In this document: positions 12,201-22,100 of the stretch, one piece after another
Numbering within the stretch: the first letter of the stretch is position 1
Layout of the letters: each line of letters starts with the position of its first letter
Assembly (NCBI GenBank): GCA_002118135.1
Contig: BDIU01000051.1
Span: forward strand, 124,001 to 188,000
Source: Trebouxia sp. TZW2008
Lineage: Eukaryota > Chlorophyta > Trebouxiophyceae > Trebouxiales > Trebouxiaceae
DNA length: 64,000 bases
Reading direction: 5' to 3'
The notes under the pieces: generated by a model
Database searches by the model: none
Told to the model about the DNA's origin: nothing
Seen by the model: only the letters and a program-made list of their open reading frames with translations
Position numbers and translations under genes: made by a program

Positions 12201-13247
12201 ACACAGTGGAGAACAACAACTCAGAAACAGTTCAGGCAGAAGAAGTATTGCTTGCACCTTCCAGAATTTGTCTTTCCTACTGCTCTTCTCTGCTGACCAC
12301 TTGGCTGCCAGCCCGATGGCTTCTTCTATTGCCAGTACCATCAGAAATCTTGGATTGCCCAACATGCGACTCCTTAGGCCAGGCCAAACTTTGCAAAGGC
12401 TGCCGAATATAGGTACAGACACCAGTTTGAGCCAGAGATTTACGTCTGAGACAAACAGAGCGCCTCTAGCCAAAGCAGCCTGCAATGTTGTTGCCTCTGG
12501 TTGCAAGCTGTTAACACAACAGAAAGCAGGGCATAGCTTCATGACGGGCTTTGAGCAATGTGGATGTACTGGTCATACTGGTCCAGAAAGTCACTCAGTA
12601 TGGCTGTCTAATGTAGGGCAAGTACACTAGAAGCAACTGTAGTGTAATGCTAACAGCAGCTTTAAAAGCACATGTGCTGTTTGCACGCCCAGCACAACAT
12701 ACCCGTCAAGGTTTGCAGTAGTGCAAGAAAATCAACAGATACAGATGCTGTTCAGACACACCTGCATGTCTGCTGGAAGGTCGCGAGAAGTGCTGCCTGC
12801 CTGCAACATCAAGCGCGGACGTAAGCCTTACATGAGCTACAAAGAGCTTTTGGCGCAACGCAGCAGCTGATGGTGAACCTTGGCTAGGATGCTCTCAATC
12901 TCCTCTGCCGAGTTGTTTTCTGAATCGTCATCGCCCTCAGCGACTGCTTTTGTGTTATGACTTACTGGTGGCAAATCACCGCCCGAGCTGTCTAATGCAG
13001 GAGACGCGCTGGCGGAGGCATTGGGACGCAAGCGGTCAGGTTCGGCAGGGCCAGTACGCTGGCTTTGCCGTCCACGATGCATCGAGCTGGCCTTGCGCTC
13101 TGTTCCCGAGCGCTCAGGCGGAATGTGACGATCACTGCTGGCTGCGCATGAAACCCGACGGCGCATATTGAGAGATTCATGTCGGTGCCCATTTTGGCAT
13201 CGATTGGTTGCAAGGCATCGGCGCCCAATACCGTCGACCAGCGACAT
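9252..13247 (-). CDS. RER: RETICULATA-related (DUF3411) plastid membrane protein, about 393 aa
   Basis: Exons on the minus strand: 13247-about 12879, 12800-12762, 12479-12258, 11829-11680, 10961-10848, 10099-9932 and 9371-9252; all but the first donor are firm in phase 0. The first exon is Arg/Ser/Ala-rich and looks like a transit peptide. The core then follows the family order: DLPADMQAALARG, MLGNPRFLMVLAIEEAIG, EFDFVLSDMALELIGDF with hydrophobic VVWLLSPT, then GHSLTKYL, SIAWGGFVASSTNVRYQLVN and GNTFWGGAQWVQY before the stop. These proteins are plastid envelope membrane proteins of plants and algae linked to leaf and chloroplast development and amino-acid homeostasis. Introns before exons 5 and 6 hold decayed copies of those exons. 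The donor of exon 1 (GTTCAC) is weak, so residues 110-125 are uncertain. Confidence 0.85.
10163..10410 (-). repeat. Two decayed copies of the RETICULATA-related exon 6 head
   Basis: Copies start at 10410 and 10246, upstream in transcription of the intact exon at 10099 (spacing 164 and 147 bp). Each has an acceptor (TTTCAG, TTGCAG) and reads a version of KAKQPQQVKKAGEEEDKEL for about 28 codons. Neither continues into the conserved SIAWGG part, and no donor follows where the linker ends. The middle copy has acquired a GGTAAGAC donor-like site inside. They are therefore probably intronic, although a cryptic mini-exon from the middle copy is possible. Confidence 0.75.
11073..11153 (-). repeat. 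Decayed copy of RETICULATA-related exon 5
   Basis: After a TGTGCAG acceptor it reads VGDYISAQRAATIAYRGAH, almost identical to the intact exon at 10961-10848 (VGDYNSAQRAATIAYRGAQ). It then diverges and meets a TGA. It lies 192 bp upstream of the intact copy in transcription, and the membrane-spanning second half of the exon is lost. Confidence 0.8.
11541..11658. repeat. Pentanucleotide microsatellite (AGCAC)n
   Basis: A near-perfect run of AGCAC units at 11551-11602 decays on the right into AGCATGATAC-type variants. It lies in the RETICULATA-related intron just beyond exon 4. Open frames through it on both strands are by-products of the 5-bp period. Confidence 0.9.
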
Positions 13248-14135
13248 TGCGCAGTGGTCAGCACAATGAGCGTAAGTGAGCTCTGATCCGAGATCGGGGT
13301 GGCAGATGCTGTGAATCAGCAGGACGCTTGATGCAGCTCTCCGATCAAATTGTCCGCCGTCCGTCCGCTGCTGCGCCAGACGCACACACACTCGGACACC
13401 CGCACTGCGCATTGCACGAGGTACGAGCATGCAAGCTCTCGGATACAGGTATCTGTAGCCTATGATTCTTCCTCGCGACGAGCTCGTGTTGACATCGTTG
13501 ACCATCGGTCGTGAGGTGTTTTCGGTGACCTAAAACACTATAGCCGGCGTTGGTGCTTTTGCCTGAACCAGCTGAAACCAGCTGTCTCCTGCCACAGAGT
13601 GGTCGCTCTTGGCATACAAAGCTGATTCATGCAATCGTTAAACTGCTGAGGTATATTGACTGGACTCGCACAAGCTGATATGGTCCTCATCCAGCTCAGG
13701 CTCAACTCCTCCTGGCAGTCGCGAACTTCTGCATGCCTCGCAGTATGGTTTGACGACGGACCCCGCCCGGGGTGAGCGTTCGTTTAAGCAATGCAGCAGC
13801 CCCTGCAGAGGCGGTCCACCGCATGTCAGGATGGGGATCAGTTCGCTGACGACTTGCTTCAGCTGTTAGGTGCTGGCAACCCCTCACATTCACCAACTCT
13901 GGTGAGTTGTTCCAAAACAAGTGCACCACTTTACATTCCATGAAGCTGTTGTGGAACGGATTAGTCCTATTCAAGCCTGTCCCTTGCTATAACCTGAAAG
14001 TTGTGTGAGTATTGACCAGTTGCCTGTTCTCCTGCAGGGTGATGGCATAAACCAGTCCCTGTTTTCAGGTGAGGAACAAAGAAAGCCTTGCAAGTTGTTT
14101 CACTTTTCGAAACGCTTTGCTGAGGCAGACCCTGA
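13248..14135. other. Region between divergent RETICULATA-related and bZIP genes
   Basis: This holds both promoters and probably the first exon(s) of the bZIP gene, which I could not fix. Frames on both strands are GC-richer than average, but none has a recognisable product. Confidence 0.3.
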
Positions 14136-17100
14136 CCTGCCTGGCATCCTGCAGGCCAAAGGCAGCCATCTTTACCCTTACAAGTCCCAAGCTGGCCGGG
14201 AAGCAAGACTGCAGGAGGGGTCACAGGGCCGCCAATTGAGACAGGGGCGACCCTGCCTTTCAGAGACTCCTGCCGCTCCAACACTTTCCCTCAGCAGCGG
14301 CCTGTTGCCATTGGAACATCACGCAGCGTCACTAGCGGAGCAAGACAAGCACAATCAGCCTTGGCACAGCCAGACACCCACCCCAGCTCTGCCCCCCAAC
14401 CCTCCATTCCGGCCCTAGACGCTGTCCACATGCACCATCAGCTACCATCTGCAGCCCACACAGGCGCCCAGTCACCTCACGCCATGCAAGCTGCAGCACA
14501 GCTGACAAGCGGCGAACACGGGGTGGCACCCCACAGACCACCCGTAAGCATCTTGCTGACCCCACGCCATAGCGCTGGTCAAACAGGCTCCCCGCATTTG
14601 CACACTGCTGCATCGCCCTTCCAGCACTTCACACTGACAGGTATCAACTCAGCGGGACCGCTGCCTCTGTCGCAAGATTTAGCAGCCCTGTCACAGCCAC
14701 TCAACGGCCTGACATCCACCTCTGGCGGCATGCAACCAAGCTTCAACCCCCTGGCTGACACCTCTCAGCAAGACCATGCTGCCACCTCAGACACAGATCA
14801 GCCAGAAAGTCCTGCAACTCAACCCCAACCTGAGCATGAAACAGACAAGCAGCAGCAGCAGCACCAGCACCAGCACCAGCGTGTGAAGCATTCCTCGTCC
14901 AGCAGTGATGTCAAGGCCGCAATGCCTAGCCTCCCGACCACCCACCCAACCCGGTCGTTGCAAGCTCAAGCCTTACAGTTTGTGCCAGATGGTGGAGCCC
15001 GTGAGATCAAGAGTGAAGGGTATGATGGCTTAGCAGGGGAGGATGACTCTGCCCATACCTGGGCAAACACCAAGCGCATCAGGTGCTCATTACACGCTCA
15101 TACATTGTCTGACAGCATGCAGCAACTGCGCATTGAAACCGCTTTATCTCAATTTTCTCAACCTCTGATTTTCCTCTCCATTTACCTTCTGCTGGCATCA
15201 CAGTGTAGGTATCACAAAGCAGTTGTTGGAAACCTGTCAAGCTGATCACAGGAGTGCCATGTATGGAGCCGGCGACACAGTTATAGATGACATGCCAGTC
15301 ATGCCTATGGAAGACAACAAGGACCACTGTCGACATCAACATCATGGTCAACTTCACAAAAAAGGGGTTGAAATATGTCATGCTGATCATACGGGAGCTG
15401 GTGATACGGTCACAGGTGACATGCCAGCCATGCCCATGAAGAACAAGGGCTACTGTTGACAACGTCACAGTCAACTTTACAAAACAGGCGTTGAAACACG
15501 TCATGCTGATCATAGGGGACCTGGTGATACAGTCACAGGTGACATGTCAGCCATACCCAACAAGAAGAACAAGGACTACTGTTGACAACATCATAGTCAT
15601 CTTCACAAAACAGGGGTCTGAAACACGTCCTGCTTATCACAGGGGACCTGGTAATACAGTCATGGGTGATATGCCAGCCATGCCTATGAAGAAGAACAAG
15701 GACTAATGTTGACAACCTTGCAGTCCACCTTCACAAACAGGGGTCTGAAACACGTCATGCTGATCACAGGGGACCTGGTGATACAGTCACATGTGACATG
15801 CCAGCCATGCCTATGGAGAAGAACAAGGACCATTGTCAACCACAACATCACGGTCAACTTGATAAAACAGGCGTTTGAAACATGTCTTGTTGATCACAGG
15901 GCCCCTGGTGATACAGTCACATGTGACATGCCAGCCATGCCTTTGAAGAAGGTCAAAGCTGGGCATGATGGTCACGGCCACAAGGGGCAGCCTGTCTCTG
16001 AGGCGGAGCGGCGCAAGATACGCAGGTACAGTGATACATCAAACATACCAACAAACATGCACTAGTTGGGCTGAAAGGCCTTGCCAGGTACGTAAAGTCA
16101 CCAAGCGGCTGTCTATGAGCAACCTAGTCTGTTCACAAGCTGAACCACTTGAAAGCGGGTACAGCAATCTTTCTTCATAAAAACTGCTTTGGTTACCAAA
16201 GTTACTGTCTTTTGGTTAGATTGTCCTTGCTGCAAGGTACCACACTCAGAATGCAGTGATCGACTCCCGACTGCACTGTACTTGTATCGAGAATGTGCTT
16301 GCATCAAGTATCCTTACTAGGAGAAAAAGTGTACTTGCAAGACAGCATTTGCAGGACAACATGTGTAGCACAACTTTGTCCTATGCTCAAACTGATGCAC
16401 ATTATTGTCTTATGCATGATCAATGTTACAATTTGGTTGCTGCACAGGCATTTGCCGGGCTGCCAATCCAATTGCATGGGAAGTATTCTGTGGTGTTGCC
16501 TCAGTTGTCTTTCGCAAGCCTGCAACTTGACATTCAGTCGCATGTTTGTCCTGCTTGTTTGATGCTGATTCAATTTGGTCGACAGATGCAGCCTTGGGCT
16601 GTTTGCAGGCAATAGCTGTACACGCCCTGCCTATACTGAGTCCATTGCCTTGCAGACTTAACCTTGACAGTCAAAGCATGTAAAGCTGTTGCTTGTAAAC
16701 AGCCCAAGGCTGCAGCTATTGACCAATTCGAGTCAGCATCACAAAAACAGGACAAACATACAGCTTTTAATTGTCAGTGACTGTACTGAAAGGCAGTGCA
16801 GTCAGTACAGTCAGAGCATGTAAAGCTTTTGCCTGCAAACGGTTCAAGGCTGCACCTGTTGACCAGTTTGAGCCAACATCACAGGACAGGGCAAAAGTAT
16901 AGCTTCTTTTCGTCAAGGGAATGTTCTAAAAAGCAATGCAGTCAGTACAGTCAGAGCATGTACAGCTTTTGCTTGTGGACAGTGCAAGGCTGCACCTCTT
17001 GACCAGATTGGCAGCTCTGCCACATTGAGCCTTTCGCAAACTGGCTGTTGCAGCCATGTTCCAGTCTCACTAGGAAGTGAACTGTCAGATGTTAATGATG

Positions 17101-19558
17101 CAGCGTTTGCGTCGTCACTACATCATGAGCTCATCCATGACAGATCAAGTCAGTCATGCCAAGTCTATAAAGCGACAAGTATCAGTGCAGGTCCATCTGA
17201 TTCGCACTGACTTCTTGCTGGTGATAATTGCAAACAAGGCAGTTTCAAGCACCAGCAATTGTCTCATGACATGTGGTCATGCTGCTTGAAATTTCTGTCA
17301 TGCGTGCAGGCGAGTCACAAATCGTGAGTCAGCAAAGCGTATCAGGGACAAACGGGATGAGCAGATGGCCCAGATGAGTGAGCAGGTACAAATTTCTTCA
17401 CATACTGCATATTGCATACTGCATGTGCTTGAACATGGCACATTGTTGTGTGTACTGTCAGATTGTTTGTGGGTCTCAAATTTTGCCTCAAAGCGGATGA
17501 TGTCCTGCTGATTTGCTACACCTGGAGAACACGGCTTTTGAAGTGGATCCTTTGCGTTTTTAAAATATCAGCTTGTTGCACGGCACAGCGTGAATGCCTC
17601 GTTAGGATGCCATCACTCACTATGTATGACATTTGCAAGCTCTTGCTGTTGTGGGAATACATTCTTCATCAACAGATGCTTGACCATAACTTCAGGGGTG
17701 TACTCCATCTGCAAGGCAGTAGCCAAACAAATTCTGTTTGCTTTCTTGCATCTGCTGCTGTATGTTTTGCCATGATGCCCTGCATCATTCACAGAAAATT
17801 TGCGCTGGGCGCAAGGGCCATGTACCAACAACATTGACATCAATCAAAGCTACGCTGACAGGGGAAAGAGTACTCATGCTTACGGTGCGGTAATTGGGCC
17901 GTACAAACCACACATGCTACAAAACGTATCTGATAATGACCTGGTCAATGTCATTGGGAAGCAATCAATGCATCCTGACTTTAGTCGTGGTTATGAGTAA
18001 GGACAAGCTGGAGGTTTGCTTTCTTGGTAGCCAAAGCAGTAGTAGATAGACATGAATTTGCTATTACAGGTGGCTCAGCTGGAGGCTCACAACGCTGCAC
18101 TGGTGAAACATATGCACAGCATCAAGACCTGCTGCAGCCAGCTAACTTTGCAGCTGAAGGACTTGCAGCACACCATGCTTCTGACTTGTCTTAGCTGTGC
18201 ATAACAAAAGTCTCTGAATTTGCTGCAGGTGGCTCAACTGAAAGCTCACAAGGCTGCCCTGGTGAACCACGTGCACAGCATCAAGACCTGCTGCGTAAAA
18301 GTCTCAATGCAAGGTTATTCTTCAGGGGAAACAAACCAAGAAAAACACATGTTTGGCAGCTGAAAATGTGCAAGACAAAACCCAAAAACCAAGATGAAAA
18401 TATGCTCTTCATTTTGCAGGTGGCTCAGCTGGAGGCTCACAAGGCAGCCCTGGTGGACCATATGCACAGCATGGAGACCTGCTGCGGCCAGCTCACCTCA
18501 CAGCTGAAGGACTTGAAGCAGAAGTGGTGTGCCACCTGCGTGGAAAATGTAAAGCTGTACAGGAAGATCTTTGAGCTTCGCAAGGCCCTCAATCCAGGTC
18601 AGCCTTGTGGTTGTTGCTTTTGACATCATATGTCAACTGTTTCAAGCCATCTGGTATGGATTTTGGTTTGGGTTATTTCACATGACAAGCTGTACAGGAA
18701 GCTCTTTGAGCTCTGCAAGGTCCTCAACCCAGGTCAACCTCAGTTGTCCTTGCACAGTGTTATTGTTTGTGAATTCCAACATGGAACACATTAACAAATA
18801 TGTTTTATTGTACAGTCAGCTTGCACGTCATAGTCTGTGCACAGGCTAAAGTTTGTGCTTGGCATTGGCAGTGAACAGCATGTTGCATCAGTCCATCTTC
18901 AAACTGTCTATGCATGCTTTCCATGTCAAGCCTTATTCTGTGCGCAGACAGCATGTGTTGCCTACGTTCAGAGGGCTTCTGCATGTAATCAACCCTAGTC
19001 ATCAAACTGCCTGCACACAGCATCTCTGGCTTACGTCGAGACTGCTGCATGGTGTTGATATTGGGCACCGCCTTGCATGGGGTCAGAATGTCTGACCTCG
19101 TGCAATGCAACGCTGGAGCTGCTCCTGCAGGCACAGCAGACTGAATTTTGTGGTTTTGAAATTGATCTTTACCTGACATGTGGGAGCATCTCACATTCAC
19201 GTCCAGACCGTTTGCGCAGGCACAGCAGACTGCCAAATGACAAGCAGGCTGACTATTGTTCTGGGAATGGACAACGGAAGTTGTTTGTAATGCCGTCAGC
19301 TAGTTTTGGCTTGATACCCAGCTGCATATGCAAGCACAGCAGACTAATCTCGACATCGTGTTGTCCTCACTCATCATACTACTCATGACATCAGCATTTG
19401 CCGCTTATGTTCATATTGCTCCTGCAGGCACAGCAGATTCCCAACTGGCAAGCAGGCTGGCTCTGGAGGATGAGCTAGCCTCAAAGGCAACCACTGCTGC
19501 TGTTCCTGTCATTGACGGCAGCACAGACGTTGCTGACACCCGGCTTGTCCCTCAATAG
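14136..19558 (+). CDS. bZIP transcription factor 1 (5' end and exon 2 boundary unresolved)
   Basis: A long open frame (14136-15082) encodes a Ser/Pro/Gln/His-rich activation-type region with a QQQQHQHQHQ run and ends in ANTKRIR at a donor. A short exon ending at 16025 (start near 15942) gives SEAERRKIRR. Exon 17310-17385 gives RVTNRESAKRIRDKRDEQ. This is a classical basic region, with the invariant N-x7-R as NRESAKRIR. Exon 18420-18597 gives the coiled coil (VAQLEAHKAALVDHM, then LKDLKQKW). Exon 19428-19558 ends the protein at TAG. The last three junctions agree in phase. bZIP proteins bind DNA as dimers in the nucleus. The zipper is irregular for Leu heptads. Introns carry a 130-bp minisatellite and decayed copies of the zipper and last exons. 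The first exon and the join at 15082 were not solved. Confidence 0.8.
15241..15960 (+). repeat. Minisatellite of about 130 bp, six units, in a bZIP1 intron
   Basis: Units begin with GCTGATCACAGGGGACCTGG-like sequence at about 15241, 15382, 15505, 15632, 15759 and 15889 (spacing 141, 123, 127, 127, 130). Each contains GTGACATGCCAGCCATGCC followed by Lys/Asn codons, the same sequence that opens the exon ending at 16025. The array therefore repeats the intron end plus the exon start, and the last unit runs into the intact exon. Confidence 0.85.
16555..17010. repeat. Tandem and inverted repeats in a bZIP1 intron
   Basis: Three direct copies of a unit of about 140 bp (starting near 16666, 16808 and 16955; shared GTCAGAGCATGTAAAGCTTTT and AAGGCTGCACCTGTTGACCA). 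An inverted copy at about 16561-16622 faces 16680-16741 to form a long stem. No coding frame is supported. Confidence 0.75.
18070..18300 (+). repeat. Two decayed copies of the bZIP1 zipper exon
   Basis: Copies start after AG acceptors at 18070 and 18229; the intact exon starts at 18420. The first reads VAQLEAHNAALVKHMHS and stays open about 44 codons before a stop. The second reads VAQLKAHKAALVNHVHS and breaks after about 22. A copy of the exon's 3' end (LYRKLFELCKVLNP plus donor GTCAAC) lies downstream, ending at 18732, 135 bp after the real donor. Confidence 0.85.
19131..19360 (+). repeat. Three decayed heads of the bZIP1 last exon
   Basis: GCACAGCAGACT-type starts after AG lie at 19131, 19220 and 19335; the intact last exon starts at 19428 (spacing 89, 115, 93). 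Only the last is followed by the open frame LALEDELASKATTAAVP. Confidence 0.75.
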
Positions 19559-20828
19559 AGTAATCTGCCTCAAGGTGTGTGTTCTGAAGGCACGTGTTCT
19601 GGTGAAGACACATTGCTGGCTCCAGAGGCGCATTGCTGACCTGCAAAGATAGCTGAGTGTGCATGCTTGCATGGTTTCCTGCCGTTGTTTGCCTATGCTT
19701 GAGAGCAACTGCAGCTGTGTCCAGCAAGTTGCCTTCAGCCTTCACTGCACGCTGCATGACAAAGGTTTCGCTGATGGCCAGTGTGAATACTCACGCAATT
19801 TTGTTGATGGCCAGTGTGGTTATTCATGCAATATAATTTGCAGGTCTATCAGCGGGCTTTGCAGCAATGCATAAGCCTCCTCACCATTGCTGTGAGCTGA
19901 AAGCCTGCAGCAAAGCGGTGTGGTGCGTTGCCTTGAGTGGTCTTGGTGGTTGTGTGTGACCCAGGTACAATCCTGCTGGAAATCTCCAGACTCGAGTGTG
20001 CCGGTGTGGTGCTTTCATTAAGTAGTGTCTTTGAGATTTAGTTTGATTGCTGATCTATGCTATGCTGCAGATGTGTCAGTCTGTCATAGTTTTGACTGGT
20101 TGCATGCATGAAGGCCCGAGCAGCATCTTTTCCCTAGCAGTGCATATGTATGCACTTAGTGTTTGCAAGCCATTCATTGGTCAGGTGTGGCGGTTTGGTG
20201 CTTTTTTATGCTTTGTTCAGCAGCCGAAAACCTGCAGTATGGGCAGACCCTCCTTTCTAAGCTGCGACCCTTCGTGAGTGTGCGTGAATGACTAGGCAAC
20301 CGCTTAAGCACGGCTTGCCAAGCTGTGCGGCTTTAGCGGTGCTCTGTGTTGTTGGAAGCCTGATATTGGGAATTGTGTATTATGTATTGCTGCAATTTTA
20401 GTTGTGATAGCTGTAGCGAACTGTAAGTAGTATTAAAGGTGAAGCGAGCACAGCATTTGCTACCAGATGTCATGTCCGCTGAATGCGTGATGCATTTTTG
20501 GTGTGCACAGGCGTCTTGCAGTGCTGCATGCAAGTCTTAAAGATTCTGCTTGCGACTGACTCAGCAATATGCAGACAGCGCTTGGCCAAACCATAGTAGA
20601 GCCTGGCAGAATCAATGCAAAAGCGTCTGCCTTCCAAGAACAAAGACGCTGTGCGTCGACATGCGCAGTCAAAGTCAACGCTACAATGGAAAATTGAGGC
20701 TGTCAAGCAGCATGACCCAAATGACACATCTTGTTCAGAACCCGAAGTGCCTCAAGACATTCGAGCACCTCATTCCCCCTACACATACCAGCACAGATCT
20801 GCGCGAGTCGCCTGATCGCACAGCTAAA
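19559..20828. other. Intergenic: bZIP1 3' region and ABM-like gene promoter
   Basis: 1.27 kb. A short duplicated GATGGCCAGTGTG motif occurs at about 19773-19820. No supported gene; the open frames near 20550-20820 overlap the presumed 5' UTR of the next gene. Confidence 0.35.
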
Positions 20829-21602
20829 ATGTCTAGACTGTCACTTGCATTCGTCACACTGGCCCTGGTCTGTGCCGCATCGGCCTCAGCTCAGCGTGCA
20901 GAGATCAGCGGCATGCAGCTGCAAGATCTTGAGCAGCTAGCCGGCTTCACATCTTTCGAGGTGAGTGTCTTTCAATGCTTTTTCTCGTGCGACCGTGTCA
21001 GCGAAGTTGCTTGCGCAATACCGGTGTCGCGACATGTCATCCGCGCTTGCACGCCTTACCTGATCATCTACACGTGCGTTCGCGTGTTGCCGACCCTTGG
21101 CCCCTTATGACGACGGGCTACTCCCGCAGAGTCACCTTGAGTCGCTCTTGACACGCGAAGAGGAGAGACCCGCGAACGTACTGATCAAGTACCTGGTCCC
21201 TCCTCCGGTGCAGAAGGAGTTCATCCAGGTGTTCAAGGAAGTCAAAGATGGTGAGCTCGTCTGTTTCTGCGCCTTTCGCGATTTCTACAGCGTTTTCAAA
21301 TCGCCAAACATACTGCGGACTTTGCTGACCTCTACGGCTGGTCTGTCCACTGCCCTACGAGTATTCGTCCCTTGATCCTGAGACTGCGTGTGCTTGCAGA
21401 GACTGTCAAGGAGGAGGGCAACAAGGACTACTATCTGCTGAAGCCAATCACCGATAACGTCAGCTACTACGTCTTTGGCCGCTGGGAGTCAGCTGAAGCC
21501 TATGCAGACCACTTGAAATCTGACCACACCAAGAAGATCATTGAGTTTGACTACAAGAAGGGCGTTGTGTTCACCATTCAGCCTTTGCTGGTGGTGGACT
21601 AA
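20829..21602 (+). CDS. Small secreted ABM-like (dimeric alpha/beta barrel) protein, 151 aa
   Basis: Three exons fit in phase: 20829-20960, 21130-21250 and 21400-21602 (456 nt). Residues 1-21 form a clear signal peptide (Arg near the start, core LAFVTLALVCAASASA, likely cleavage before QRAE). The mature part has a strand-helix-strand pattern typical of antibiotic-biosynthesis-monooxygenase-type folds: KDYYLLKPI, then YYVFGRWESAEAYADHLKS, then FTIQPLLVVD at the end. The W-S-A-E-A-Y-x-x-H-L element is the part most like the ABM family. Such proteins are often cofactor-free monooxygenases or isomerase-like stress proteins, but no active site can be named here. The ATG chosen gives the signal peptide. 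Family assignment is inference from pattern. Confidence 0.7.
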
Positions 21603-22100
21603 GCTATTCACTTGTGAGTAGGTGGATTGAAAGTGAGCGATGTCTCAGCGCCACATGTCTAGCATTGATTTGAGCATCAGAAACAATTTTGACAGGCCCT
21701 GCTCACATGGCTTTTGGGTTGCAGCATGATTTTGGTCTGAATTGTTAGCATTGACCACACTTAGCAGGATGAGCTAAATCTGGTTTTGTCTCAACGTGAC
21801 TGCCCCATTCTGAATGCAGTGTCTGTTTCTGCCGTCATCATCACATTATACTAGACTTGCCTTTCAAGTCTACATAGTTGATTTCAGCTCTTGCCTGGCA
21901 CTGAATACCTGTCTGTCTCTTAGCATCAGCGCTCTTCAAGCGCAGTTTCAGACTATTGATCTTGCTATTGTTTTCTCTTCAGCAGCCACATGGATATGTC
22001 AACTAGGTCAAGATGGCAGGATGCTTCCCACTTCATTTGACACTGTAAGCTGCGCATGCAATGGTCACAACATGTCAACAACGATGCTGTTTCAAAGGCA
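21603..22100. other. Intergenic between convergent ABM-like and coiled-coil genes
   Basis: About 500 bp holding two 3' UTRs. No supported frame or repeat. Confidence 0.35.

Noticed and set aside
20550..21110. 186-codon plus frame starting upstream of the ABM-like protein
   Set aside because: It runs through the donor after 20960 into intron. The signal peptide begins at 20829, so the upstream part is more likely 5' UTR.
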